A stretch of DNA of 64,000 nt from Bradyrhizobium quebecense (GCF_013373795.3 NZ_CP088022.1:3658001-3722000), one strand, 5' to 3'. Positions 50,079-59,093 are shown, counted from the first letter of the stretch. Program-made: numbers and translations. The notes: a model not told the origin generated them from the letters alone.

Positions 50079-50927
50079 CTAGCCGCCGCCGATCTTCTCC
50101 AGCACCGGCAGCAGATGCTTCAAGAACTCGCCCGGGTTCTCGCTCATCGGGAAATGCCCGAGGCCCTTCATAATGGTGGCCTCACTGCCGGCAATGCTGT
50201 TCGCCACCGCCAGCGTCTCCTCCGGCGTGCAGGAATAGTCGTACTCGCCCGACAGCAGGAACAGCGGGCAGCGTTTGGTGTCGATCTCGGCGACGCGGGC
50301 GCGGATATCGCCGTCGATCTTGTAGAAATAGAGGTCGCCCTTGAACACGCCGGGCCCGCCCTGCATGTAGTGCCACAGCGTCTCCCACCGGTCTTTGTCG
50401 GGCGCGTCCGGCCCGACCAGACCCGAGACGATGGCGGCCGCGACCTCGCCGCCATGCACGTCCGGCCGATGCAGGAAATTCAGGTCGTAATAGGGATCGA
50501 CATGCGCGCCAGCCTGCAGACCTATGATCGCGCGGAAGCGTTCGGGATGCTCGAGCGCGAGATGCAGCGCGATCCGGCCGCCGATCGAGCAGCCGATCAC
50601 GATCGGCCGGTCGAGATCGAGCGCCTCCATCACGGCCAGGATCATCGCCATGTATTGCGCCGAGGTGAGCTGGTATTCCTCGTCGTGCCAGCCTTGGGGC
50701 GGCGACGACTTGCCGTGCCAGGGCATGTCGAACGCGATGACACGATGGTTGCGCGTGACGCTGACATCGTTCATCAGGCCGCGATATTGCCGCCCGTCGG
50801 CGCCCGCGGTGTGCAGGCAGAGCAGCGGCGTGCCCTCGCCCGCCTCCTCGACATAGACGCGGTGCGCCCGGCCTGACAGCTCGAGATGCGTGTAGCGGCC
50901 GATGATCGGTTCGAATTTGGCGCTCAT
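50079..50927 (-). CDS. Alpha/beta hydrolase
   Basis: 282 residues. Nucleophile Ser in PIVIGCSIGGRIALHLAL, Asp in LFLLSGEYDYSCTPEET, His in TIMKGLGHFPMSENP; oxyanion segment TPLLCLHTAGADGRQYRGLM. Cytoplasmic, no signal. The ATG overlaps the upstream gene's stop by four bases (ATGA), so translation is coupled. Substrate unknown; the shape is of an esterase or a C-C bond hydrolase. Confidence 0.9.
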   Translation of the reverse strand: MSAKFEPIIGRYTHLELSGRAHRVYVEEAGEGTPLLCLHTAGADGRQYRGLMNDVSVTRNHRVIAFDMPWHGKSSPPQGWHDEEYQLTSAQYMAMILAVMEALDLDRPIVIGCSIGGRIALHLALEHPERFRAIIGLQAGAHVDPYYDLNFLHRPDVHGGEVAAAIVSGLVGPDAPDKDRWETLWHYMQGGPGVFKGDLYFYKIDGDIRARVAEIDTKRCPLFLLSGEYDYSCTPEETLAVANSIAGSEATIMKGLGHFPMSENPGEFLKHLLPVLEKIGGG

Positions 50928-51292
50928 GCGGCCGCTCCCTCGCGGCGCAGCTTGCCGAGCGCCTCCTTGAAGTAACGCAGGTTCGCCATGAAGATCTGCA
51001 GCTCGCCCTCGGCCCTCAGCACGCGGCGCTTGAGCAGCGCCATCAGGTCGTTGGAGCCCGGCGGCGGCCGCTTTTCGCAGAACCTGTCCCATTCCTCGTC
51101 CGAGGTGCGCAGTGCAAACGACGACGACGGCATCACGAACGGGCCCTTCGTCACCGCGACGACGCGGCCCTCATGGATGGCGATCAGCCAGGCGGCCTTG
51201 CCGATCTCGAGCAGGAATGTCGTGGTGAGGTAACGGCCGCGCCGCACCAGGCCGGCGTCGCAATTGACCCGTTCCTTCAGCATCTCGATCAT
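50924..51292 (-). CDS. Sterol-carrier-like (SCP2 fold) hypothetical protein
   Basis: 122 residues. MIEMLKERVNCDAGLVRRGR, TTFLLEIGKAAWLIAIHEGR and DEEWDRFCEKRPPPGSNDLM show the mixed alpha/beta pattern of small SCP2-type lipid-binding proteins. ATGA overlap with the hydrolase gene implies a two-gene operon, perhaps supplying a hydrophobic substrate to it. The family call is tentative. Confidence 0.6.
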   Translation of the reverse strand: MIEMLKERVNCDAGLVRRGRYLTTTFLLEIGKAAWLIAIHEGRVVAVTKGPFVMPSSSFALRTSDEEWDRFCEKRPPPGSNDLMALLKRRVLRAEGELQIFMANLRYFKEALGKLRREGAAA

Positions 51293-51459
51293 GACAGCTC
51301 CACCCCGATCGCGGCCCGTCCGCGCAGGCCGCGGCGGGCACTTGTTCTGCCGGCAATGATGGAAGGAATGGCCGGCCCGTCAATCGGTGCCGGGGTCGCG
51401 CGGCCACGGCGTTTTCGCGTGGTCCGCTACATACAGGTTTTGGCTGGAGCCAAGTTTCC

Positions 51460-51567
51460 CTAGAGCCGCGACCAGACCAGTGCCACGTTGGCGGCACAGG
51501 CTGCGAGCAGCACAACCGCAAGCGCGAGCTGCACGCGTTCGTAGGGGGGCTGGTGGATCGCTCTCAT
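51460..51567 (-). CDS. 35-residue single-pass membrane protein
   Basis: MRAIHQPPYERVQLALAVVL, then LAACAANVALVWSRL. One clear helix. No strong ribosome site. Found by reading the frame; too short for usual gene calling. Moderate support from hydrophobicity only. Confidence 0.4.
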   Translation of the reverse strand: MRAIHQPPYERVQLALAVVLLAACAANVALVWSRL

Positions 51568-51789
51568 GGCTCGGAGCATCCGGCGATTCTACCCGAGGAG
51601 TCCCGGGGATTCTTTTTTCCGGGGTTTACCGCTCATTAAGGACTCAGGCTCCTCCCGCAAAAAGTCCGAAATGACTCATATTTTCAGATGCTTGCCTGAA
51701 TCCGGCTCACGGTTCCGTGATCGGAACGGCGATCTCGTGTGAAACCCGGGACGGGCCTTGGCGTTGTCGGTTGTTTGGGGAAACGACGA
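51568..51789. other. No gene; degenerate repeat
   Basis: TTTTTCCGGGG, GGACTCA and CCGCAAAAA (51613-51663) recur in the same order at 16189-16245 (TATTTCCGGGG, GGACTCA, CTGCAAAAA), so a short imperfect repeat family is likely. Confidence 0.4.
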
Positions 51790-52041
51790 ATGCCGTACGC
51801 GCTATTCTATCAAGACGCCAAGCTGAGCAAGGCCTACCCGACCGAGGCCGATGTCTGGAAGCTTGCCCGGCAATCGGGCCTGGTGGTGGATACCGTCTCC
51901 GAGGAGGAGAAGTCCTCGCCGCGCCCGGTGCTGGACAATGACTACGAAATCCGGCCGTGCCAGCCCGAGCCGAACGAGGACCCGGCCAAGAACAAGGCCG
52001 ATGCCGAACGCGAAGCGCGTCTGGAGCCGCGGTTGAACTGA
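51790..52041 (+). CDS. Small hypothetical protein
   Basis: 83 residues: MPYALFYQDAKLSKAYPTEA, DVWKLARQSGLVVDTVSEEE, then a Pro/Glu/Lys-rich tail. Matches a type of small protein I associate with Bradyrhizobium; function unknown. A GGGAAACGACGA leader gives a modest ribosome site. Confidence 0.65.
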   Translation: MPYALFYQDAKLSKAYPTEADVWKLARQSGLVVDTVSEEEKSSPRPVLDNDYEIRPCQPEPNEDPAKNKADAEREARLEPRLN

Positions 52042-52104
52042 GGTACAGTGGGTCGTCCGGTGCGCATAGGCGGACCGGATGCCGATGCGGCCGTCGTGCT
52101 GCCG

Positions 52105-52344
52105 TTACGGCGTCGCCGTCGCCAGCGACGCCTGTTCGGCGGCGAGCGAGACGCAGATTTTCCGCCGATGCAGACCGCGGATCGACCCGGTCACCTTGAG
52201 CACCTTGCCGGCCGTGCAGGAGGCGTCCTGCACGAACACGACCTCGTAAGGCGCGAGTGCCAAGGGTTCGGATTTGAGGATGGTCTGGGCAAAGCACGGC
52301 ACAGAGACCGCAGAGATGATCAGCCCTAACGCAAAGCTACGCAT
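52105..52344 (-). CDS. DUF6719-like small exported protein
   Basis: 79 residues. Signal peptide MRSFALGLIISAVSVPCFAQ, then TILKSEPLALAPYEVVFVQD, ASCTAGKVLKVTGSIRG and a basic end with a second Cys (RKICVSL). The QTILK opening and two Cys fit the DUF6719 group. Function unknown. Confidence 0.65.
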   Translation of the reverse strand: MRSFALGLIISAVSVPCFAQTILKSEPLALAPYEVVFVQDASCTAGKVLKVTGSIRGLHRRKICVSLAAEQASLATATP

Positions 52345-52487
52345 GTTTGTTTGTCCACCAGCCCGGCGATCCCACAATAGCGCATCACGATGAAAGTTCC
52401 GTGCAATGCAGGAATTATTTTTTTGCATTGCACGATCAGGCCTGAACATCGGGTGAATGTGGGAGCGCGGGCACGCGGCAGGCCAAC

Positions 52488-52516
52488 AAAAAAGGCCGCC
52501 CCGAAGGCCGGCCTTT
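52488..52516 (-). terminator. Terminator of the porin gene
   Basis: AAAGGCC (52491-52497) pairs with GGCCTTT (52510-52516); on the minus strand the stem runs into a T7 tail. Confidence 0.75.
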
Positions 52517-52541
52517 CGATGTCGATGATACGACGACGCGA

Positions 52542-53255
52542 TCAGTAGCGGGAGCCCACCGGACCGCCCCAGCCGAAGCGGTAGTTGACCCCGAGCTTGA
52601 CGGTATGTTCGTCGTTCCGGAAGCTCGCACCGACAATGTCGGCCGGACCGCTGGTGAAAGTGGTCTTGCCGAAATTGTAGTACTGGTACTCGGCCTTCGC
52701 CGACCAGTTCGGGGCGAACATGTATTCGAGGCCCGCGCCGACCGTGTAACCGTCCTTGTGACCGCCATCGGTGGTGAAGGCCGCCGGCACGCCGCCGACC
52801 GACGCCGTGATGTTGTTGTCGCGCCAGGCGTAGCCGCCCTTGGCGTAGAGTAGCGCCGGACCCCAAGTGTAGCCGAGGCGGCCGGTCACCGAACCGAGTT
52901 GGTCGGTATTGCCGGTCACGACCGTTCCGGCAGGGAACGTCAGGCCATTGTTCGAGGAACTCGGCAGCCAGGAGTACTGCGCCTCGATACCCATCACCCA
53001 GTTCGGCGCGAACTGATAGTCGAAGCCGCCCTGCACGCCACCCATGAACCGCGCGTCGCTGCCCATCAGATTGGTGCCGTCGGTGAACGCGCCGCCGACA
53101 TGGCCGCCGATATAGAAGCCGGTCCAGTTGTAGACGAGCGCCGGGGCGGTATAGGGCGGCGGTGCCTTGGTATAGGTGCGGGCTGGCATGTCAGCCGCAA
53201 ATGCCGGGCCCGCAAGGGCGGCCAGCGCGACTGTGCCGAGCAAAAACTTCTTCAT
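52542..53255 (-). CDS. Outer membrane beta-barrel protein (Omp25/RopB type)
   Basis: 237 residues. Signal peptide MKKFLLGTVALAALAGPAFA-AD, a linker YTKAPPPYTAPALVYNWTGF, then an eight-stranded barrel: GFYIGGHVGGAF, GGVQGGFDYQFAPNWVMGIE, GYTVGAGLEYMFAPNWSAKA, and the C-terminal strand HTVKLGVNYRFGWG ending in an aromatic-containing motif. Typical rhizobial surface protein that stabilises the outer membrane. Single gene with own terminator. Confidence 0.92.
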   Translation of the reverse strand: MKKFLLGTVALAALAGPAFAADMPARTYTKAPPPYTAPALVYNWTGFYIGGHVGGAFTDGTNLMGSDARFMGGVQGGFDYQFAPNWVMGIEAQYSWLPSSSNNGLTFPAGTVVTGNTDQLGSVTGRLGYTWGPALLYAKGGYAWRDNNITASVGGVPAAFTTDGGHKDGYTVGAGLEYMFAPNWSAKAEYQYYNFGKTTFTSGPADIVGASFRNDEHTVKLGVNYRFGWGGPVGSRY

Positions 53256-53575
53256 CTCTGATCCCCGTTACGAACGCTGCGCTGTTAAGCCAAACAACGT
53301 GACGCCAATTAGGTTGCTTTGGGGCAATGCCTGACCTGTGATGTTTCCGAGCTGTAACAGGGTCGCAACAACGCCCGTTTGTTCCTTGGCAGAGAAGGTT
53401 TTTTCACCGGTTAAGCAGCCGTATTTCGGCTGTATGTAAGTCGCAAACGGCTAAGGTGAAGTTCAGCGCTCGCCGAAAAGTGATCGGAGTTCGCTAACGA
53501 ACTGCTCAGGCTTGCTGCTGCGACAAGCCGCCGCGTCCCAAAGCGCGTCAGATCGCGCCTTGTCTCCTTGTCTGG
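53256..53575. other. No gene supported
   Basis: 320 bases upstream of the porin gene. It contains the porin leader and promoter (not resolved) and a short hairpin AGCCGTATTTCGGCT near 53418-53432. Coding frames here are not convincing. Confidence 0.4.
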
Positions 53576-53620
53576 GCATGATCTTGTCGGAAAACCGTTT
53601 CGCACTTTTCCGGATCATGC
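53576..53620. repeat. 45-bp dispersed palindromic repeat, copy 2
   Basis: Same as the element at 32103-32147 with three or four base changes (for example CTTGTCGG for CTTTTCGG). It ends directly at the lipoprotein gene stop codon (53621-53623). Confidence 0.78.
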
Positions 53621-54061
53621 CTAGCGCGCCATCTTTTCCAGATCCGGAAATGCCGCGTAGGACGCGCCGGCGCAGGGCTCGGCGGCGTTGTCGAGGATGC
53701 GGTCGAGCCGGCCGTCGACGAACAGGACGCCGCGCTCCCGCGCCGGGCGGTAATTGCCGTCGGTATCCTTTGCGCTGTAGCGCAGGCAGACCACGTAGCG
53801 CAGCCGGCCGCCGACCGTGCGCTGCACCGGCTCGGCAATGCCGGCTTCGCGGACCCCGACCGGATTGTTCAGGTAGGTCCGCATGAAGGCCAGGATCTGG
53901 TCGCGGTACCTGTCCGGAAACGGCTGGTTGGCGACGCCGCGATCGTCGGTGAAGGTGGTCGAGCTGCCGCCGTCGTCGCTGGTGAGGCAGCCGGCAAGTG
54001 GCATCGAGAGCAGCAGGATCGCCGCCAGTTTTGATGAGGTCCGCAAACGACGCTGTTTCAT
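53621..54061 (-). CDS. Small lipoprotein
   Basis: 146 residues. Lipobox AILLLSMPLAGC near residue 25; mature part TFTDDRGVANQPFPDRYRDQ, LAFMRTYLNNPVGVREAGIA, GRLRYVVCLRYSAKDTDGNY, and an acidic end. Outer-membrane or periplasmic lipoprotein of a type frequent in Bradyrhizobium. The ATG at 54061 is chosen; 54082 is an alternative. Function unknown. Confidence 0.75.
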   Translation of the reverse strand: MKQRRLRTSSKLAAILLLSMPLAGCLTSDDGGSSTTFTDDRGVANQPFPDRYRDQILAFMRTYLNNPVGVREAGIAEPVQRTVGGRLRYVVCLRYSAKDTDGNYRPARERGVLFVDGRLDRILDNAAEPCAGASYAAFPDLEKMAR

Positions 54062-54279
54062 GAGTCCCCGGACGCGTCTCATAAACCGCCAGCCGGGGAA
54101 TTCGCAACTCGGTTGTTCCCGCCGAGCTGGCGCCCAGCCTCGCAACGGAAGCCCCGACGCACTCCGGCCCGCCGCCATTGGGGAAGCAATGGACGGACGG
54201 GCCGGTTCTGCATCCCAAGGGCGCAGCGGGGCAATGTGGATCGAACGACGCCCTTCGGATCAGGCTCAGCCGCGCTTGA

Positions 54280-54600
54280 TCAGCCGCGCTTGGCCGGCGC
54301 GACGTGCTTGGTGGCGACCTTCGCATGGACGTGCTTGGTCGCATGCTTCGGCGCCTTCACCTTCAGCATGCCCATGTGCTTGTGGTGGCGGTGATGGCGA
54401 TAGTGCTTGTGGTGCATCTTGGCGTTGGCGTTGCGCACCTTCGACGGCAGCTGCTCGCTCTTGATGACGGGGGCGGCCTTGGTCGCCGGGGCGGTCGTGG
54501 TCACCGGCGCGGGCGCAGCAGTCTTGCCGGCCTCAGCGGCGAGCGCGGGCGCTGCGATCACGGACATGGCGAGCAGCGCGGCGGAAATCGTCTTCAGCAT
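54280..54600 (-). CDS. Exported His/Lys-rich protein
   Basis: 106 residues. Signal peptide LLAMSVIAAPALA; Ala/Thr/Pro linker; then a stretch MHHKHYRHHRHHKHMGMLKV and KHATKHVHAKVATKHVAPAK. More than a third of the mature C-terminus is His or Lys. It could bind metal ions or polyanions. GGAGACC precedes the ATG. Family unknown. Confidence 0.7.
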   Translation of the reverse strand: MLKTISAALLAMSVIAAPALAAEAGKTAAPAPVTTTAPATKAAPVIKSEQLPSKVRNANAKMHHKHYRHHRHHKHMGMLKVKAPKHATKHVHAKVATKHVAPAKRG

Positions 54601-54880
54601 GGTGGTCTCCTCTGCGGGATCGAGAGGTCTCCGGCCGGATGGTCGGCCTCACCGATCAATGCACGTGACCTTATGGGCCGCGCACTGAACCCGTTCTGAA
54701 GGGCGCTGACGGTATTCATTCATGTGAATGACATCTTGGTCATGTTGGCCGCCCCCTGCCGGCGGGGATCACGCAATCGTGGACCCGGGCGGGAATGTTC
54801 TGCACCCTCGGGTGTTCAAGTCAGCAGGCTTGGGTGTAGGATTACCGAGCACGATCAGGAACGATCAGGAGCAACCAGGA

Positions 54881-55438
54881 ATGAGCAAGTCGCCGAAGTT
54901 TCTTTGGAAGTTTTTGGGCCTCGCAGTGCTCTCGATGACCCTCGCCGCCGGGCCGGTCATCTCGGCCTACGCCGCAGGCGGCGACAATCCCTCCCCGCCG
55001 GCTTCCGACAGCAGCAGCAAGGGCAAGAAGGCGAAGAAGGACAAGAGCTCCGCGATCGACGATCAGAAGTTCCTGGCCGGCTATCACGCCGCCTATGCCA
55101 CGATCTACGACAAGCACGACTATAGCGCCGCGATCGAGCAGCTGAAGGCGCTCGGCCAAGATGACCGTGCCGACGTCGCCAACCTGATCGGCTATTCCTA
55201 TCGGAAACTCGGCGACTACAAGGTCTCGCAGATCTGGTACGAGCGCGCGCTCAAGGCCGACCCGGCCCATGTGCGCACCTGGCAGTATTACGGCCTCTGG
55301 CAGGTCGAACAGGGCAACCGCGATCAGGCGCAATACCACCTGAACCGCATCGCCCAGCTCGCCGGCACCAGCAGCGACGAATATCGCTCGCTCGCCGCCG
55401 CGCTGGAGAAGCCCCCGGGCACCGGCCTGGTTTACTGA
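54881..55438 (+). CDS. Exported TPR-repeat protein
   Basis: 185 residues. Signal peptide ending near ISAYAAG (about residue 32), a Ser/Lys linker, then two or three TPR units: YDKHDYSAAIEQLKALGQDD, VANLIGYSYRKLGDYKVSQI, YERALKADPAHVRTWQYYGL. Periplasmic protein-protein adaptor by class; partner unknown. Ribosome site AACCAGGA. A terminator follows at 55461. Confidence 0.88.
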   Translation: MSKSPKFLWKFLGLAVLSMTLAAGPVISAYAAGGDNPSPPASDSSSKGKKAKKDKSSAIDDQKFLAGYHAAYATIYDKHDYSAAIEQLKALGQDDRADVANLIGYSYRKLGDYKVSQIWYERALKADPAHVRTWQYYGLWQVEQGNRDQAQYHLNRIAQLAGTSSDEYRSLAAALEKPPGTGLVY

Positions 55439-55460
55439 GCAAGCGAACCGTTCAAACATC

Positions 55461-55496
55461 AAGCCGGTGTAGTCACAATGACCGCGCCGGCTTTTT
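55461..55496 (+). terminator. Intrinsic terminator
   Basis: AAGCCGG (55461-55467) and CCGGCTT (55487-55493) with further T residues; belongs to the TPR gene. Confidence 0.75.
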
Positions 55497-55567
55497 GCTG
55501 ATCGATATCGCTGCGATAGGATGGGTAACGCATCCTGGAGGTGATTGCCTTGCTTGGGCTCCGCAGC

Positions 55568-55837
55568 CTACGGGTAGTGCTCGAGGCGCCGGTCGGGCTT
55601 TTGCGGACGGCTCGCGCCGACCGTGCTGCCGTCAGCTGGCTTCGCCGGGTGCGCGGCCGTCGCGATCGGCGGGCCGCTGTCGCCGGTCTTCTTGCTGGTG
55701 TTCAGCGCCTGGCCGGTGGTGGTGACGTTGGCGGCCTGCCCGGCTCCCGCTGAGCCGGCCGACGGACCGGAGCTCTGCGCCAACACGGTTCCCGACAGCA
55801 CCAATGCCGCCATCAGTATTGCCACGTTGACTGTCAT
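55568..55837 (-). CDS. Small exported hypothetical protein
   Basis: 89 residues. Signal peptide MTVNVAILMAALVLSGTVLA-QS; the rest is Gly/Ser/Ala-rich and disordered (GAGQAANVTTTGQALNTSKK). Not recognised. Confidence 0.55.
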   Translation of the reverse strand: MTVNVAILMAALVLSGTVLAQSSGPSAGSAGAGQAANVTTTGQALNTSKKTGDSGPPIATAAHPAKPADGSTVGASRPQKPDRRLEHYP

Positions 55838-55978
55838 GGAGGGGGCCTTCTGCGCACAAATGATGCACAGCAACGCGCCGCTGCCACGGACGTTCCCCCG
55901 GCGCCATCATTTAAGGTAAATGCAAGGCGAATTCCCGCGCACGCCTCCAGCAGCAGCACACGGTCAGGTGCGGCTCAA

Positions 55979-56728
55979 TCAGCCATGCGCCGCCGTCGGG
56001 CTGCGCAGCGCCGCCTCGCGATACTCGGCCCACGCCTGCCGCAGGATTTGCACCGACGAGGTGAGGAATATCATCGCCATCACCGCGGCGACCGCGAGGT
56101 CGGGCCAGGCGGTGGCGGTTCCCCAGACGCCGAGCGCGGCCACCATCACGATGAGGTTTCCGATCGCGTCGTTGCGCGAGCAGAGCCAGACCGAGCGGAC
56201 ATTGGCGTCACCGTCCTTGTAGGGCAGCAGAAGCAGAACGGACGACAGATTCGCCGCAAGCGCCAACGTCCCTATCGCGCCCATCACCTCGGCCTTCGGC
56301 ACACCGAGAACGAGGGTCTGGTAGACCGTCGAGCCGACGACCCAGAGCGCCATCAGGCTCAGCGAAGCGCCCTTCAGCAGCGCCGCCGACGCACGCATCC
56401 GCAGGCCGGCGCCGATCACCGCAAGGCTCAGCCCATAGGTGACGGTATCGGCAAGGAAGTCGAGCGCATCCGCCTTGAGCGCCTGCGATCCGGCAAGCTG
56501 ACCCGCGATCATCTCGGTCAGGAACATCGCGCCATTGATGGCAATGACGGTCCAGAGCACGCGCTTGTAGCGCGGATCGAGGCCGTCAAACACCGGAACG
56601 CCGCCCGAGCAGCCGCACGCATCAGCCGTGAGGTTGCGATCCAACGCCGGCGCGCCAGCCTTCTTCGGCAACGTCGGCGGCGGTGGCGCACAGCATTCGG
56701 GCGTCTTCTGCTCGCAGCAATCGCTCAT
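55979..56728 (-). CDS. Cation diffusion facilitator exporter
   Basis: 249 residues. The Cys-rich cytoplasmic N-terminus (MSDCCEQKTPECCAPPPPTL, ACGCSGG) probably binds metal. Then come six helices with the metal site LKADALDFLADTVTYGLSLA and the second half VWLCSRNDAIGNLIVMVAAL. Expected to export a divalent ion (Zn, Co, Cd or similar). Last gene of the copper-resistance run; the Cys-rich lead is unusual for the family. The start at 56728 is favoured over 56863. Confidence 0.85.
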   Translation of the reverse strand: MSDCCEQKTPECCAPPPPTLPKKAGAPALDRNLTADACGCSGGVPVFDGLDPRYKRVLWTVIAINGAMFLTEMIAGQLAGSQALKADALDFLADTVTYGLSLAVIGAGLRMRASAALLKGASLSLMALWVVGSTVYQTLVLGVPKAEVMGAIGTLALAANLSSVLLLLPYKDGDANVRSVWLCSRNDAIGNLIVMVAALGVWGTATAWPDLAVAAVMAMIFLTSSVQILRQAWAEYREAALRSPTAAHG

Positions 56729-56893
56729 GGCTTGTCCTTCCAGACCGCAGGATAAGTCCACCCGTGCAACGCATTCAAGCCGATCCACGTGGAGCAGCTC
56801 TGCTTTGACGATCATGCCCCGCGCTTGCTGGGGCTGCCGGCGGTGTTTCAACCGACAGCCCATCGTGCGCGGGGCGACGATACGGGCGTCGCC

Positions 56894-57190
56894 TCACTTC
56901 GCCTTCTGGATCGCGGTGACGGTGTAGCCGCCATCGCCCTCCTGGGCTTCGAACTTGACCTTGTCGCCGACCTTGACCTGTTTGAGCAGCGCGGGATCCT
57001 TGACCCGGTAGACCATCGTCATCGGCTCGTCCATGCCGAGGCTCCTGGCCGGGCCGTGCTTGAGCGTGATCTTGCCTGCGCCCTCGTCGATCTTCTTGAC
57101 CTCGCCGTTGATGGCTGCGGCCTGCGCGAAAGCGCCGCCCAATGTCAGCGCCAGCGCAGCTGCGGCTGCAATCCGGATCATCCTGTTCAT
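56894..57190 (-). CDS. CusF-like periplasmic copper-binding protein
   Basis: 98 residues. Signal peptide IRIAAAAALALTLGGAFAQA; OB-like domain INGEVKKIDEGAGKITLKHG with the copper-ligand His, then LGMDEPMTMVYRVKDPALL holding the paired Met. The Trp that stacks on copper in E. coli CusF is not present at the expected place (MDEP instead of WPA). It should carry Cu(I) to the RND pump encoded upstream. Confidence 0.85.
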   Translation of the reverse strand: MNRMIRIAAAAALALTLGGAFAQAAAINGEVKKIDEGAGKITLKHGPARSLGMDEPMTMVYRVKDPALLKQVKVGDKVKFEAQEGDGGYTVTAIQKAK

Positions 57191-57219
57191 CGTTGTCGTC
57201 CTTTCTCTCGTTGCTGGTT

Positions 57220-57681
57220 TCATTGCACGATGACGCGACCGGTCATCCCGTAATCGCGGTGATCGGGGATCAGGCAGGAATATTCGAATGTTCCGGCCTT
57301 GGTGAACTTCCAGACGATCTCCGCGGTCTTCTTGGGCGCGAGGCGGACGCCGTTCGGATCGTCATGCTCCATATGCGGATGCTTCTTCATGACTTCGGCA
57401 TGCTTCAAATTCTCCTCGGTGGTCGCGAGCAGGAATTCGTGATCCTCGGTGCCGGCATTCTTGATCACGAAACGGATCTGCTCGCCGCGCTTGACCTCGA
57501 TGCGGAATGGCGTGAACTCCATCTCCTTCATCTCGACCTCGACCGTGCGCGACGGCTTGCTCGGATCGCCGGGCTCGCCGGCCGAGTAGGATTGGTGACC
57601 GTGTTTTTCGTGACCGCGCGACGGCGCCGCGGTGATCGACAGCGCAACGAGGGCAATGCCGATCGTGGTGCGGTGATTCAT
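57220..57681 (-). CDS. Periplasmic cupredoxin
   Basis: 153 residues. Signal peptide (IGIALVALSITAAP), a His-rich linker (HEKHGHQSYSAGEPG), and a cupredoxin fold with type 1 copper ligands: His in GTEDHEFLLAT and Cys-His-Met in FEYSCLIPDHRDYGMTG. A Met/His segment (EVMKKHPHMEHDDPN) adds possible Cu sites. Electron carrier or copper chaperone; next to the multicopper oxidase it may serve that enzyme. Confidence 0.88.
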   Translation of the reverse strand: MNHRTTIGIALVALSITAAPSRGHEKHGHQSYSAGEPGDPSKPSRTVEVEMKEMEFTPFRIEVKRGEQIRFVIKNAGTEDHEFLLATTEENLKHAEVMKKHPHMEHDDPNGVRLAPKKTAEIVWKFTKAGTFEYSCLIPDHRDYGMTGRVIVQ

Positions 57682-57737
57682 TGGATTCTCCATTCTGAGT
57701 TTGTTGCTTGCTTTTCGTTGGACGGCACGTCGATCCG

Positions 57738-59093
57738 CTACATCTTCATTCCCTTCATCGATGGCTTGGCTTTTCGCTCGGGAGCCGCCGGCGGCTGCCG
57801 CGCGGGTTCGGCGGCGGGCGCGTCGACCTGATAGGCAACGGTGCCCGGCGGATAATTGTAGGGACCGGGATCGGCGTAATCGTCGCGGCCGAGCCCCTCG
57901 CGGATCTTCATCACGGTGAACATGCCGCCCATCTCGATCGGCCCGAACGGTCCCGTTCCGGTCATCATCGGCAGCGTGTTGTCGGGCGCCGGCATCTCCA
58001 TGTTGCCCATCGCCATGCCGGTCGATCCCATCACCATGGCGTCGGGCGCGAGCTTGCCGACCGCCTTGGCCAGATCCTTGCGCGACACGCCGATGAAGTT
58101 GCGCACGTCGTGGCCCATCGCGTTCATGGTGTGGTGCGACTTGTGGCAGTGAAACGCCCAGTCGCCCGGATTGTCGGCGAGCATGTCGAACGCCCTGACG
58201 GCGCCGACCGGCACGTCGGTCGTGGTCTCCGGATATTGCGCGCTCTGCGGCACCCAGCCGCCGTCGGTGCAGGTCACCGCGAAATTGTGCCCGTGCACAT
58301 GGATCGGATGATTGGTCATGGTCAGATTGCCGATCCGCACGCGGATCCTGTCGCCGAGCCGGATCGGCATCGGATCGATGCCGGGATAGACGCGGCTGTT
58401 CCAGGTCCACATGTTGAAATCGCTCATCTCGTTGACCTTCGGCAGATAGGTGCCGGGATCGATCAGGTAGCTGCTCATGATGAAGACGAAGTCGCGGTCG
58501 ACCGGACGAAATGCCGGATCGCGCGGGTGCACGATGAACATGCCCATCATGCCCATCGCCATCTGCACCATCTCGTCGGAATGCGGGTGGTACATGAAGG
58601 TCCCGCTGTGCTTCAGCTCGAACTCGTAGACGAAGGTCTTGCCCGGCTTGATGTGCGGCTGGTTGAGGCCGCCGACGCCGTCCATGCCTGATGGCACGAT
58701 CATGCCGTGCCAGTGCACCGTGGTGTGCTCCGGCAGCTTGTTGGTGACGAAGATGCGGACCTTGTCGCCTTCAACCGCCTCGATCGTCGGGCCCGGCGCC
58801 TGGCCGTTATAGCCCCACAAGTTCGCCTTCATGCCGTCGGCGAATTCGCGCACCACCGGCTCGGCGACGAGATGGAATTCCTTCCAGTCGCCGTTCATCC
58901 GCCACGGCAGCGACCAACCGTTGAGCGTGACGACGGGCCGGTAGTCGGGCCCGCTTGTCGGATGCAGCGGCGGCTGCATCACCGCTCTGTCCATGGTCGG
59001 CGCCTCCGGAATCGCGGCAGCCTGGACGCGGCCGCTGACCGCGCTTGCCGTGACCAGCGCCGCGCTCCCCAAAAATCCTCGACGTGAAAACAT
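57738..59093 (-). CDS. Multicopper oxidase (CopA-like)
   Basis: 451 residues. Twin-arginine signal SRRGFLGSAALVTASAVSG. Four copper-binding boxes: TTVHWHGMIVPSG, FMYHPHSDEMVQMAMG, NHPIHVHGHNFAVT and WAFHCHKSHHTMNAMGHD. A Met-rich segment (MVMGSTGMAMGNMEMPAPDN) lies after the last box, and the C-terminus is Lys/Met-rich. Oxidises Cu(I) to Cu(II) in the periplasm. Directly between the TolC and cupredoxin genes. Shorter than Pco/Cop CopA, near CueO-size. Confidence 0.93.
   Translation of the reverse strand: MFSRRGFLGSAALVTASAVSGRVQAAAIPEAPTMDRAVMQPPLHPTSGPDYRPVVTLNGWSLPWRMNGDWKEFHLVAEPVVREFADGMKANLWGYNGQAPGPTIEAVEGDKVRIFVTNKLPEHTTVHWHGMIVPSGMDGVGGLNQPHIKPGKTFVYEFELKHSGTFMYHPHSDEMVQMAMGMMGMFIVHPRDPAFRPVDRDFVFIMSSYLIDPGTYLPKVNEMSDFNMWTWNSRVYPGIDPMPIRLGDRIRVRIGNLTMTNHPIHVHGHNFAVTCTDGGWVPQSAQYPETTTDVPVGAVRAFDMLADNPGDWAFHCHKSHHTMNAMGHDVRNFIGVSRKDLAKAVGKLAPDAMVMGSTGMAMGNMEMPAPDNTLPMMTGTGPFGPIEMGGMFTVMKIREGLGRDDYADPGPYNYPPGTVAYQVDAPAAEPARQPPAAPERKAKPSMKGMKM

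Noticed and set aside
57220..58410. Minus-strand 396-codon frame extending the cupredoxin upstream
   Set aside because: The extra 240 codons overlap the multicopper oxidase in another frame and are Arg/Gly/His-rich noise; the cupredoxin has its own signal peptide from 57681.
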